Assembly: GCA_013003465.1 (NCBI GenBank)
Contig: JABDIZ010000396.1
Span: 1-29,972 of the forward strand
Direction of reading: 5' to 3'
Source: Rhodothermaceae bacterium
GTDB lineage: Bacteria > Bacteroidota > Rhodothermia > Rhodothermales > Rubricoccaceae
Length of the DNA: 29,972 bases
This document shows positions 7,536 to 15,402 of the stretch, piece after piece. The position numbers were made by a program, and so were the translations under genes. The notes under the pieces were generated by a model, which did no database searches, was not told the origin of the DNA, and saw only the letters and a program-made list of their open reading frames with translations. Numbering within the stretch: the stretch's first letter is position 1; the number at the start of each line of letters is the position of its first letter.

Positions 7536-8068
7536 GGCAGCGCTCCGGTTACAAACGAGCGCTTAGTATCGCTTCCGCGTCGGTGTCGCGCAAACCTGGC
7601 CGGGCCGGGTCGGCTAGTTCGAGGTCCGCGCGGGAGGCGAGGGAACGCGCACGAGGGCTGCCCACTGGCAACGGAGGCGCCAGCGCACGTAGGCCGTGCG
7701 GTCGAACGGATAGGCGAATAGGCTGGTCGGCCGACGCTTTCCGCGCGAGGCCTTGCGACGCAAAACAGAAGGCATGGGAAGGAGGGTGGAGGAGAAGAAC
7801 GACCGAATGGTGACGCGTCAGTCCGGCACCGTTCCGCACCCTGACCTGGGAGAATCCTCCCACAAGAGCGTCACGCGAAGGCTCCCCCTGACACACCCAT
7901 CTTATACATACCCTCGTTCGTCTCATCACGAGAAGGCAGACCGGTACGCCGCTGCCCGTTTCACGCACTTCTTAACGCGCCGCCTGGAGCGCTAGCCCCC
8001 CTTCCGTCGTATCGTCTACACCCTAGCCTTCCATCGTTCGCCCCACTACCGGGCGCCTCAGGTCTCCG
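7536..8068. other. Intergenic region upstream of thrS
   Basis: 533 bases between the divergent nuclease gene and thrS. Frames inside it have no recognisable protein. It holds a perfect 10-bp palindrome TGACGCGTCA at 7811-7820 and a perfect 6-bp hairpin TGGGAG-AATC-CTCCCA at 7847-7862. No tRNA, T-box specifier structure or terminator was found. The region should contain the promoters of both flanking genes, but no convincing TAnnTTTG box was seen. Confidence 0.5.
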
Positions 8069-10075
8069 ATGAACATCTCTCTCCCCGACGGCTCCGTCCG
8101 TACCTACCCCTCCGGCACCACCGGCTTCGAGATCGCCCAGAGCATCTCTGAGGGCCTCGCCCGCAACGCGCTCGCCGTGGAGGTCAACGGCGAGGTGTGC
8201 GACCTGCACCGCCCCATTGGCGAGGACGCCGCCGTCTCCATCCTGACGTGGGACAGCGAGGGCGGCCGAATGGCCTTCTGGCACTCGTCGGCGCACCTCA
8301 TGGCTGAAGCGCTCGAAGCGCTCTACCCCGGCGTGCAGTTCGGCATCGGTCCCGCCATTGAGGGTGGTTTCTACTACGACGTAGACCTCTCGCAGACGGA
8401 GAAGAGGCAACTCACCGCCGAGGACCTGCCCACCATCGAGCAGAAGATGAAGGAGCTGGCGCGGAACGCGAATCGCTACGAGCGCCGTGATGTCTCCAAG
8501 GCGGAGGCGCTCGCCTACTTCGAGGAGAAGGGCGACCAGTACAAGCTCGAACTGATCGAGGACTTGGAGGACGGCACCATCACGTTCTACCAGCAGGGCG
8601 ACTTCGTGGACCTCTGCCGCGGACCGCACATCCCCAACACCAAACCCATCAAGGCCGTCAAGCTCCTCAACATCGCCGGGGCCTACTGGCGCGGCGACGA
8701 GTCCCGCCCGCAGCTGACGCGCCTCTACGGCGTCACCTTCCCCAAGCAGAAGCTGCTCGACGAGCACCTCGAACGCCTGGAACTGGCGAAGCAGCGCGAC
8801 CACCGCAAGCTCGGCCGCGAGCTCGGCTTGTTCATGTTCTCGAACAAGGTCGGCCCCGGCCTACCGATGTGGCTGCCCAAGGGCGCCATCCTCCGTGACA
8901 CGCTCGTGGACTTCCTCAAGGCCGAGCAACTCCGGCGCGGCTACCTGCCCGTCATCACGCCCCACATCGGGCGGCTCGACCTTTACAAGACGAGCGGGCA
9001 CTATCCCTACTACAGTGAGAGCCAGTTCCCGCCCATGTTCGAGGACCGGGGCGCGGCTGAGGCGGACGAGGCCATCCTGGAGAGCGACCGCGACGGCTAC
9101 CTCCTCAAGCCAATGAACTGCCCGCATCACACGCAGATCTACGACCACCTGCCGCACTCCTACCGCGACCTCCCGGTGCGACTGGCCGAGTTCGGACAGG
9201 TCTACCGCTTCGAGCAATCCGGCGAGCTCGGCGGGCTGACGCGCGTACGCGGCTTTACCGTGGACGACGCCCACCTGTTCTGCACGCCCGACCAGGTCAA
9301 GGACGAACTCAAGGACGTGATCGACCTTACGCTCCTCGTCTTCAACGCGCTCGACTTCCACGATTACACCGCACAGGTCTCCCTCCGCGACCCCAACAAC
9401 GCCGAGAAGTATATCGGTGACCCGGGGCAGTGGGATGCCGCTGAGCAGGCCATCCGCGAAGCCGCCGCCGAGATGGGCCTCGACACGGTGGAAGTGGAAG
9501 GCGAAGCCGCCTTCTACGGCCCTAAGCTCGACTTCATGGTCAAGGACGCCCTCGGCCGTCAGTGGCAGCTTGGCACCGTCCAACTCGACTACAACCTGCC
9601 TGAGCGCTTCGACCTCACCTACACCGACGCCGACGACAGCCAGCAGCGGCCGGTGATGATCCACCGCGCGCCGTTCGGCTCGCTGGAGCGCTTCATCGGC
9701 GTGCTGATCGAGCACACGGGGGGCAACTTCCCGACGTGGCTCGCGCCGCTCCAGGTGGTGGTCCTCCCGCTCAACGACGACCTGATCAGACACGCCCGCG
9801 AGGTCGCCGCCACGTTGCAGCAGTCCGGGCTCCGTGTGGAGACCGATGGCCGCAGCGAGACCATCGGCCGCAAGATCCGCGACGCCGAAGTGAAGAAGGT
9901 GCCCTACATGCTCGTGCTCGGCAACAAAGAGGTCGAGGCCGGCACCGTGGCCGTCCGCCGCCACGGCGAGGGCGACCTCGGCGCCATGGACGTCGCGGAG
10001 TTCTCCGCCATGATCCAACTAGAAATCGACGAGCAGTTGGGCCGTGCGCACGCCTCCGAAGAAGCCGCGCTCTGA
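8069..10075 (+). CDS. thrS: Threonine--tRNA ligase
   Basis: 668 residues, slightly longer than the E. coli enzyme (642). In order: TGS domain (1-60, 'MNISLPDGSVRTYPSG'), SAD editing domain with HSSAH at 72-76, then the class II catalytic core with 'MNCPHH' (349-354), 'YRFEQSGELGGLTRVRGFTVDDAHLF' (motif 2) and 'MIHRAPFGSLERFIGVLIEH' (motif 3), and a C-terminal anticodon-binding domain. The zinc ligands correspond to C351, H402 and H532. It charges tRNA-Thr and edits mischarged Ser-tRNA-Thr in the cytoplasm. It heads the thrS-infC-rpmI-rplT-pheS-pheT block; its 3' end is 100 bases before the infC start. Confidence 0.98.
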   Translation: MNISLPDGSVRTYPSGTTGFEIAQSISEGLARNALAVEVNGEVCDLHRPIGEDAAVSILTWDSEGGRMAFWHSSAHLMAEALEALYPGVQFGIGPAIEGGFYYDVDLSQTEKRQLTAEDLPTIEQKMKELARNANRYERRDVSKAEALAYFEEKGDQYKLELIEDLEDGTITFYQQGDFVDLCRGPHIPNTKPIKAVKLLNIAGAYWRGDESRPQLTRLYGVTFPKQKLLDEHLERLELAKQRDHRKLGRELGLFMFSNKVGPGLPMWLPKGAILRDTLVDFLKAEQLRRGYLPVITPHIGRLDLYKTSGHYPYYSESQFPPMFEDRGAAEADEAILESDRDGYLLKPMNCPHHTQIYDHLPHSYRDLPVRLAEFGQVYRFEQSGELGGLTRVRGFTVDDAHLFCTPDQVKDELKDVIDLTLLVFNALDFHDYTAQVSLRDPNNAEKYIGDPGQWDAAEQAIREAAAEMGLDTVEVEGEAAFYGPKLDFMVKDALGRQWQLGTVQLDYNLPERFDLTYTDADDSQQRPVMIHRAPFGSLERFIGVLIEHTGGNFPTWLAPLQVVVLPLNDDLIRHAREVAATLQQSGLRVETDGRSETIGRKIRDAEVKKVPYMLVLGNKEVEAGTVAVRRHGEGDLGAMDVAEFSAMIQLEIDEQLGRAHASEEAAL

Positions 10076-10161
10076 GTACCCTCTGAACCCCCCGCCGACT
10101 TCGGCGTATAGCCTACCCTTTTGGCGCTCGCGAAGCAGCGCCGCCTTCTTTTTCACAACCC

Positions 10162-10167
10162 GAGAGG
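10162..10167 (+). promoter_or_regulatory. Ribosome binding site fixing the infC AUA start
   Basis: GAGAGG ends 8 bases before the ATA codon at 10176. It is one of the few good Shine-Dalgarno matches in the window and supports a non-canonical infC start over the upstream ATG at 10044. Confidence 0.7.
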
Positions 10168-10175
10168 TAAACACC

Positions 10176-10724
10176 ATAGCCCGTCGCCGTTCCCGCCCGC
10201 AGCCCCGCCGCGCGCCCCAAACCCGCATCAACGAAAACATCCGCGCCGATCAGGTCCGTGTCGTCACCGAAGACGGCCAGCTCGGCGTGCTCCCCATCGA
10301 CCAGGCCCTCGCCGCCGCCGAACAACGCGGCCTCGACCTCGTCGAGATCTCGCCCAACGCGGACCCGCCCGTGACCAAGATCATGGACTTCGGGAAGTAC
10401 CGCTACGAGCAGCAGAAGAAGGTCAAGGAGCAGCGGAAGAAGCAAGCCAAGCAGGGTGAGCTCAAGGAAGTCCGCTTCCGCCCCCGCACCGACACGCACG
10501 ACTACGGCTTTAAGCTCAAGCACGCCCGTGAGTTCTTGGAGGAAGGCAACAAGGTCAAGGCGTGGGTGCAGTTCCGTGGCCGTGACATCATCTACAAGGA
10601 CCAGGGGCGCGTCATGCTCCAGCGGTTCATTGATGACCTGTCGGACATCTCGAAGGTGGACCAGGCGCCGCAGATGGAGGGTCGCCGCATGACGATCATG
10701 CTCACGCCCGAAAAGAAGAAGTGA
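10176..10724 (+). CDS. infC: Translation initiation factor IF-3, AUA start
   Basis: 182 residues if read from ATA at 10176, the normal IF-3 length. The N-domain starts 'RINENIRADQVRVVTEDGQLGVLPIDQAL' and continues 'LDLVEISPNADPPVTKIMDFGKYRYEQQKK'. A basic linker follows, then the C-domain 'ELKEVRFRPRTDTHDYGFKLKHAREFLEEGNKVK' and '...EGRRMTIMLTP'. The frame is open upstream to an ATG at 10044, but that would overlap thrS by 32 bases and add 44 residues unlike IF-3. No in-frame ATG, GTG or TTG lies between. GAGAGG at 10162-10167 is well placed for ATA. IF-3 binds the 30S subunit and rejects non-standard start codons. Its own rare start (AUU in E. coli) is the basis of autoregulation, so the same logic is inferred here. 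Confidence 0.95.
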   Translation: MARRRSRPQPRRAPQTRINENIRADQVRVVTEDGQLGVLPIDQALAAAEQRGLDLVEISPNADPPVTKIMDFGKYRYEQQKKVKEQRKKQAKQGELKEVRFRPRTDTHDYGFKLKHAREFLEEGNKVKAWVQFRGRDIIYKDQGRVMLQRFIDDLSDISKVDQAPQMEGRRMTIMLTPEKKK

Positions 10725-10767
10725 CGCTATTGCGTATTGCCCCTCCAACACGAAACACGCAATAGCG
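10725..10767 (+). other. Stem-loop directly after infC
   Basis: Perfect 11-bp arms CGCTATTGCGT (10725-10735) and ACGCAATAGCG (10757-10767) with a 21-base loop, starting at the first base after the infC stop. No T-tract follows, so it does not look like a simple terminator. It may be an mRNA processing or stability element, or a protein-binding leader for rpmI-rplT. Confidence 0.6.
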
Positions 10768-10778
10768 GTGAAGAATCC

Positions 10779-10819
10779 CGCGCGCCCAGCCGCTCCATTG
10801 CGAGCCGCTCGGGCGCGCG
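10779..10819 (+). other. GC-rich stem-loop upstream of rpmI
   Basis: Arms CGCGCGCCC (10779-10787) and GGGCGCGCG (10811-10819) pair perfectly. An inner GCTC/GAGC pair closes a CATTGC loop. It stands in tandem with the preceding stem-loop, 59 bases before rpmI. No T-tract follows. Confidence 0.55.
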
Positions 10820-10877
10820 CCTATCTTAGGGGTTCTGTCCGAAAATCGGCCTCTGTGCTCAACAGAAGGAGCCTCGT

Positions 10878-11072
10878 ATGCCCAAGATGAAGTCCAACAG
10901 CGGTGCGAAGAAGCGCTTCTCGCTGACCGGGACCGGCCGCGTCAAGCGGAAGAAGGGATTTGCCAGCCACATCCTGACGAAGAAGTCCCCCAAGCGCAAG
11001 CGCAACCTCCGCCAGACGGACCTGGTCCATCCGGCCGATGAGAAGCGCGCCAAGCGCATGATCATCAGCTAA
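10878..11072 (+). CDS. rpmI: Large ribosomal subunit protein bL35
   Basis: 64 very basic residues, full length for the family: 'MPKMKSNSGAKKRFSLTGTGRVKRKKGFASHILTKKSPKRKRNLRQ' matches the conserved bL35 body, and the end 'KRAKRMI' is typical. It is an integral protein of the 50S subunit. AAGGAG at 10866-10871 is 6 bases from the ATG. It lies between infC and rplT in the standard order, behind two tandem stem-loops that may control it. Confidence 0.97.
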   Translation: MPKMKSNSGAKKRFSLTGTGRVKRKKGFASHILTKKSPKRKRNLRQTDLVHPADEKRAKRMIIS

Positions 11073-11130
11073 AGAGTGCCCGCTCCCCGACCACCCCTAC
11101 CCTTTTCTCACTCTCAACCGGAGACTCAAA

Positions 11131-11478
11131 ATGCCGCGCGCTAAAAACCTCGTGGCTTCCCGTCGCCGTCGCCGCAAGATCCTTGCTATGGCGAAAGGCT
11201 ACTGGGGTCGCCGAAGCAACGTCTACACCGTTGCCAAGCACTCCGTGGAGAAGGGGCTGCAGTACGCCTACCGCGACCGGCGCGCCCGGAAGCGGAATTT
11301 CCGGCGCCTCTGGATCGCCCGCATCAACGCGGCCGCCCGCCAGAACGGCACCACGTACTCGCGCCTCATCAATGGCCTCAAGACGGCAGGCATTCCGCTC
11401 AACCGGAAAGTCCTTGCCGACTTGGCCGTCCACGACGCGGAAGCCTTTACGGCTGTGGTCGAACAGGCCACGGCCTAA
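11131..11478 (+). CDS. rplT: Large ribosomal subunit protein bL20
   Basis: 115 residues, normal for bL20. Conserved N-terminal extension 'MPRAKNLVASRRRRRKILAMAKGYWGRRSNVYTVAKHSVEKGLQYAYRDRRARKRNFRRLWIARINAA', then 'YSRLINGLKTAGIPLNRKVLADLAV'. It binds 23S rRNA and is needed early in 50S assembly; in several phyla it represses its own operon. GGAG at 11120-11123 is 7 bases upstream. A strong terminator follows 20 bases after the stop. Confidence 0.98.
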   Translation: MPRAKNLVASRRRRRKILAMAKGYWGRRSNVYTVAKHSVEKGLQYAYRDRRARKRNFRRLWIARINAAARQNGTTYSRLINGLKTAGIPLNRKVLADLAVHDAEAFTAVVEQATA

Positions 11479-11497
11479 GCCGCACCCGTTCGACCAC

Positions 11498-11530
11498 ATC
11501 CCGCCCGGCCCCGGCCCGGCGGGATTTTTT
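11498..11530 (+). terminator. Rho-independent terminator after rplT
   Basis: ATCCCGCC (11498-11505) pairs with GGCGGGAT (11518-11525) around a GC-rich loop and runs directly into six T residues. It is the clearest terminator in the window. It separates rplT from pheS, so pheS-pheT need read-through or their own promoter. Confidence 0.88.
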
Positions 11531-11558
11531 GTATCAGGAGCCCCTAGCCTCCCGCTCC

Positions 11559-12611
11559 ATGTCCACCGACCCGACGACCGAAGCCACCCCGCTCGACGCG
11601 CAGATCGACACCGTCCAGACGGAGATCGACACCGCGCCCTTGACCTCCGCCGACGAGGCCGAGGCCTTCCGCATCCGCTTCCTCGGCCGCAAGAGCGGCG
11701 CCATCACCGATCTGTTCGCGCAGATGGGCGCCGCGCCGCCCGAACAGCGCCGGGCACTCGGCCAGCGACTCAACGCGCTCAAAGCGCGCGCGCAAGACCG
11801 CATCGATAGCGCCCAGGCAGCGCTCGCAGCGTCCGGTCCCTCGGCTGCGACGGATCTCGACTTGACGCTGCCCGGCCGCGTGCCTGCGCCCCTCGAACCG
11901 GGCACCTTGCACCCGCTCACGCAGACGCTCCAGGCCATCGAAGGCATCTTCCGGGGCTTCGGCTTCTCGATCGCGCACGGCCCCGAGATCGAGGACGACT
12001 GGCACAACTTCACCGCGCTCAACTTCGGCCCCGAGCATCCGGCGCGCGACATGCAGGACACGTTCTTCCTGGAGCCGCCCCCTCCCGAGGGTCGCGGCGT
12101 CGTCCTGCGCACGCACACCTCGCCGGTCCAGATCCGCGTGTTGGAGGGACAGAAGCCGCCCGTGCGTATCATCGCGCCGGGCCGCGTCTTCCGCAACGAG
12201 GCCATCTCGTACAAGAGCTACTGCCTGTTCCATCAGGTCGAGGGGCTCGTCGTGGACGAGGGCGTGACATTCGCCGACCTCAAGGCGATGCTGCACACCT
12301 TCGCGCGCGCCTTCTTCGGCGGCGATGTGACGATGCGCTTCCGCCCGTCATTCTTCCCCTTCACCGAGCCCTCGGCCGAGGTGGACATCTGGTGGGCCGA
12401 TGAGACCAAGCCCGGCGGCGGTCAGTGGATGGAGATTCTCGGCTGCGGCATGGTAGACCCCAACGTGCTCGACAACGTCGGCATCGATTCCGAGCGCTAC
12501 ACAGGCTACGCCTTCGGCATGGGCGTCGAGCGCATGGCCATGCTCCGCCACGACATCAGCGACATCCGCCTCTTCTACGAGAACGACGTTCGGTTTCTGC
12601 GCCAGTTCTGA
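11559..12611 (+). CDS. pheS: Phenylalanine--tRNA ligase alpha subunit
   Basis: 350 residues from the ATG at 11559; a TTG at 11529 lies inside the terminator T-tract and is rejected. The N-terminal coiled coil ('IDTVQTEIDTAPLTSADEAEAFRIRFLGRKSGAITDLFAQMG') binds tRNA-Phe. The class II catalytic core has 'HPLTQTLQAIEGIFRGFGFSIAHGPEIEDDWHNFTALNFGPEHPARDMQDTFF' and motif 2 'RIIAPGRVFRNEAI'. Motif 3 is 'GYAFGMGVERMAMLRHDISDIRLFYENDVRFLRQF', the usual last residues. It forms an alpha2-beta2 enzyme with PheT and carries the phenylalanine-activating site. It follows the rplT terminator by 28 bases and precedes pheT by 63. Confidence 0.98.
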   Translation: MSTDPTTEATPLDAQIDTVQTEIDTAPLTSADEAEAFRIRFLGRKSGAITDLFAQMGAAPPEQRRALGQRLNALKARAQDRIDSAQAALAASGPSAATDLDLTLPGRVPAPLEPGTLHPLTQTLQAIEGIFRGFGFSIAHGPEIEDDWHNFTALNFGPEHPARDMQDTFFLEPPPPEGRGVVLRTHTSPVQIRVLEGQKPPVRIIAPGRVFRNEAISYKSYCLFHQVEGLVVDEGVTFADLKAMLHTFARAFFGGDVTMRFRPSFFPFTEPSAEVDIWWADETKPGGGQWMEILGCGMVDPNVLDNVGIDSERYTGYAFGMGVERMAMLRHDISDIRLFYENDVRFLRQF

Positions 12612-12633
12612 TCACGCCCCTCCTCTGAGCAAG

Positions 12634-12663
12634 GGCACTGGGCTTTTGCGAGGGCCCAGTGCC
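12634..12663 (+). other. Perfect hairpin between pheS and pheT
   Basis: GGCACTGGGC (12634-12643) and GCCCAGTGCC (12654-12663) pair perfectly over 10 bp with a 10-base loop, ending 11 bases before the pheT ATG. No T-tract follows, so it is unlikely to be a terminator. It fills the spot where a ribosome binding site would be, and no Shine-Dalgarno match is left for pheT. Confidence 0.65.
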
Positions 12664-12674
12664 AAACACCACCG

Positions 12675-15224
12675 ATGAACATCTCCTTCAACTGGCTCCG
12701 CGACTACGTCGAGACCGACCTCTCGGCCGAGGCGCTCGGCGACCTGCTCACCATGTCTGGCCTCGAACTCGAAGGCATCGAGACTCTTGGGCCGGACCTC
12801 GATGGCATCGTCGTCGGGCACGTGCTGGACACGCGGAAGCACCCCAATGCCGACCGCCTCACGCTCTGCACCGTGGATCTCGGTGGCGAGGAGCCCGTGC
12901 AGATCGTCTGCGGCGCCCCGAATGTAGCGGCCGGGCAGAAGGTGCCGGTCGCCACGAACGGGACGACGCTGATGCTACCCTCGCGTGACGAGCCTGGCGA
13001 GCGCGTGGCCGTGAAAATCAAGCGGTCGAAGATCCGCGGCGAAGAGTCCAACGGGATGATCTGCGCCGAAGACGAACTCGGCCTCGGCGACGACCACGAC
13101 GGCATCCTAGTCCTTAAGGAGCACGCGCCTGTCGGACAGCCGTTCGCCACCTACCTCGCCGACGAGGGCTTGGCGACCAACGACGCTGTCCTCGACCTCG
13201 CCATCACACCCAACCGCCCCGACGCGACGAGCCACATCGGCGTGGCGCGCGACGTGGCGGCGCTGACCAACCGATCGCTCATCAGGCCCGAGGTAGCGAT
13301 CCCTGAGGTCGGCGGCGCGGCGACCGAGCAGGCCTCCGTCACCATCGACGTGCCGGACGAGTGCCCGCGCTTCGTGGGCATGATCGTGCGCGGCGTTACC
13401 GTGGGCGAATCCCCTGCGTGGCTGAAGGAGCGCCTCAACGCCATCGGCCTCCGCCCGATCTCGAACGTCGTGGACGTGACCAATTTCGTGATGATGGAGA
13501 CCGGCCAACCGCTCCACGCCTACGACCTCGACAAGCTCGCCGACGCAGCCCTCTACGTCCGGAAGTCGCAACAGGGCGAGCGCTTCACGACGCTCGACGG
13601 CAAGCAACGTGCGCTTCCTGAAGGCACCGTCATGGTGGCTGACGGCGATGGCTACATCGGCATTGCGGGTGTGATGGGCGGCGCGGAGAGCGAGGTGAGT
13701 GATACGACGACCAACGTGTTCATCGAGGGCGCCTACTGGGACCCGGTCACGATCCGCCGCGCCGCCAAGGCGCTCGGCATGCAGACCGATGCCTCGTACC
13801 GCTTCGAGCGCGGCGTGGACCCGACCGGCCAGCCGTACGCCGTGGCGCGCGCCGCCCACTTGGTCGCCGACCTCGGCGGCGGCACCCTCGTGCCCGGCCG
13901 CATCGATGCCCACCCGAAGCCGCACGAACCGATTACGCTCACGATCCGCCCGAGTCGCGTCGCGACAATCCTCGGGACCGAGGTGCCGGACGAGGATATC
14001 GCCCGCCTGCTGAGGGCCATTGGCTTCACGGCGGAGCGGGCCGAATCCCGCACGATGGACGCCTTTGCCGAGGAAGTGATGCGCGCGGAGCGCCTCGTTC
14101 CCGCGGCAGAGGAAGCCGTCGAGGCCGGACTAGCGGTGACCGTACCGCCCTTCCGCCCCGACATTGAGCGGGAGATTGACGTGATCGAAGAGATCGCACG
14201 GCTGTGGGGCTACGACCAAATTCCCGATCCCGCTACGACGCCAATCCCGCTCATTCCGGCGGGAGACACGCCCGAAGCGGCCGTGCTCGACCAACTCCGC
14301 GCCCGGCTCGTTGGGCTCGGCTTCCGCGAGCTCTACACCAACTCGCTCGTCCCGACAGCCACGGCGGAGCAGTTCACCGTTGCCGAGTTAACGGACCAGG
14401 CCCTCCAGGGGGTCGAGACGCTCAACCCGATCTCGCAGGACATGGCCGCGATGCGCCCGAGCCTGCTCCCCGGCCTGCTCGGCGCGATGGCCTACAATCA
14501 GGCGCGCGGCGCTGAGGCGCTCCGCGTCGTCGAACTCGGCCATGTGTACGGGCGGGCGCACGACCCGCAGGCGCCCGTAGAAGGCTACCACGAACACACG
14601 AGCCTGATCCTCGGCCTCTCGGGTCCGGCGCAGCGCCAGGGCTGGGACACCGACGCCCGCGATGCAGACATCTTCGACCTGAAGGGCGCGCTCATGCACG
14701 TCCTTGACGCGCTCGGGCTGCCGGAGATCGTAGAGGTCCCCCCGACCGAGCCGGGCGCACTCACGGCCTATCGCCTCGTCCTTGAGGTCCAGGGCCAGCA
14801 CCTCGGCATCCTCGCGCGCGTCTCGGACGCCCTCATGGACCAGTACGATCTCCAAGCTCCCGTCTACTTCGCCGAGTTGGACGCCGACCTGCTGGCGTCG
14901 CTCGCTCGCCGAGAAGGACCGACGCGCTACTCGCCCATCAGTCGCTTCCCGGCCGTGGAACGTGACCTCGCCGTCGTGGTGGCCGATGCACAGCCGGTCG
15001 GCCCGATGCTGGCGACCATTCGCCAAACCGCCGGGCCGCTGCTTCAGGACGTGCGCGTGTTCGACCTCTACCGCGGCGACCGCATCGAGGGTGGGCATAA
15101 GAGCGTGGCCTTCGCCCTTCGCTTTGCCGCCGACCGGACGCTCCGCGACGAAGAGGTGGACGGGCGGATCCGTAAGGTCATGAAGGTGCTGGAGCGCGAA
15201 CACAACGCCCGGCTGCGGAGCTAG
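12675..15224 (+). CDS. pheT: Phenylalanine--tRNA ligase beta subunit
   Basis: 849 residues. Starts 'MNISFNWLRDYVETDLSAEALGDLLTMSGLELEGIE', then an OB-fold tRNA-binding domain (~40-155, 'GHVLDTRKHPNADRLTLCTVD', 'NGMICAEDELGLG'). Next comes the B3/B4 editing region (~200-390, 'PISNVVDVTNFVMMETGQPLHAYD'), B5, the catalytic-like core and a C-terminal FDX-ACB domain (~755-849, 'SRFPAVERDLAVVV...IRKVMKVLEREHNARLR') that contacts the anticodon. Between 'RAIGFTAER' and 'AVTVPPFRPDIEREIDVIEEIARLWGYD' (about 14040-14130) there is an extra acidic stretch of roughly 30 residues not usual in this family. It edits Tyr-tRNA-Phe and completes the alpha2-beta2 enzyme with PheS. Confidence 0.98.
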   Translation: MNISFNWLRDYVETDLSAEALGDLLTMSGLELEGIETLGPDLDGIVVGHVLDTRKHPNADRLTLCTVDLGGEEPVQIVCGAPNVAAGQKVPVATNGTTLMLPSRDEPGERVAVKIKRSKIRGEESNGMICAEDELGLGDDHDGILVLKEHAPVGQPFATYLADEGLATNDAVLDLAITPNRPDATSHIGVARDVAALTNRSLIRPEVAIPEVGGAATEQASVTIDVPDECPRFVGMIVRGVTVGESPAWLKERLNAIGLRPISNVVDVTNFVMMETGQPLHAYDLDKLADAALYVRKSQQGERFTTLDGKQRALPEGTVMVADGDGYIGIAGVMGGAESEVSDTTTNVFIEGAYWDPVTIRRAAKALGMQTDASYRFERGVDPTGQPYAVARAAHLVADLGGGTLVPGRIDAHPKPHEPITLTIRPSRVATILGTEVPDEDIARLLRAIGFTAERAESRTMDAFAEEVMRAERLVPAAEEAVEAGLAVTVPPFRPDIEREIDVIEEIARLWGYDQIPDPATTPIPLIPAGDTPEAAVLDQLRARLVGLGFRELYTNSLVPTATAEQFTVAELTDQALQGVETLNPISQDMAAMRPSLLPGLLGAMAYNQARGAEALRVVELGHVYGRAHDPQAPVEGYHEHTSLILGLSGPAQRQGWDTDARDADIFDLKGALMHVLDALGLPEIVEVPPTEPGALTAYRLVLEVQGQHLGILARVSDALMDQYDLQAPVYFAELDADLLASLARREGPTRYSPISRFPAVERDLAVVVADAQPVGPMLATIRQTAGPLLQDVRVFDLYRGDRIEGGHKSVAFALRFAADRTLRDEEVDGRIRKVMKVLEREHNARLRS

Positions 15225-15295
15225 AGCGTGTGGCCGCCGACGGACCGCCGACCGCTTCCGTCCAGAACAGCGTCCCCTCATCTCCCCTGGAACAC

Positions 15296-15330
15296 GGCGG
15301 TCAACCGTCGATGGTCGGCGGTTGACCGCC
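15296..15330. other. Perfect 12-bp palindromic hairpin after pheT
   Basis: GGCGGTCAACCG (15296-15307) and CGGTTGACCGCC (15319-15330) pair perfectly around an 11-base loop. There is no T-tract on either strand. It sits 71 bases after pheT and 19 bases before a second long hairpin. It may be a repeated intergenic palindrome or part of a terminator array. Confidence 0.6.
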
Positions 15331-15349
15331 CGCTGTGGATAACGTCGCC

Positions 15350-15402
15350 CAACCCCGCATGGCTTCACGCAGTACCCGAAGCCATGCGGGGTTGCGGCTT
15401 TT
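15350..15402 (+). terminator. Long hairpin, probable pheT terminator
   Basis: A 16-bp perfect stem, CAACCCCGCATGGCTT (15350-15365) with AAGCCATGCGGGGTTG (15379-15394), has a 13-base loop. It is followed by CGGCTTTT. The T-tract is short and offset by four bases, so termination efficiency is uncertain, but the place (end of the pheST unit, before a new promoter) fits. Confidence 0.6.

Noticed and set aside
5763..7721. Long open frame on the plus strand opposite the nuclease gene
   Set aside because: The translation has no recognisable domain and is rich in Arg and Gly, as expected of the antisense of a GC-rich gene. The minus-strand endonuclease I is unambiguous.
7549..7968. Minus-strand frame in the gap upstream of thrS
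   Set aside because: The 139-residue product has no domain, signal or membrane pattern, and the frame would sit in the promoter region of two genes.
7900..8068. T-box riboswitch before thrS
   Set aside because: No specifier loop, T-box sequence or antiterminator/terminator pair was found, and T-boxes are not typical of this lineage.
8861..10018. Minus-strand frame inside thrS
   Set aside because: It lies opposite the catalytic core of thrS and shows no protein family features.
10044..10175. Upstream ATG start for infC
   Set aside because: It overlaps thrS, adds 44 residues unlike IF-3, and has no ribosome binding site; ATA at 10176 fits better.
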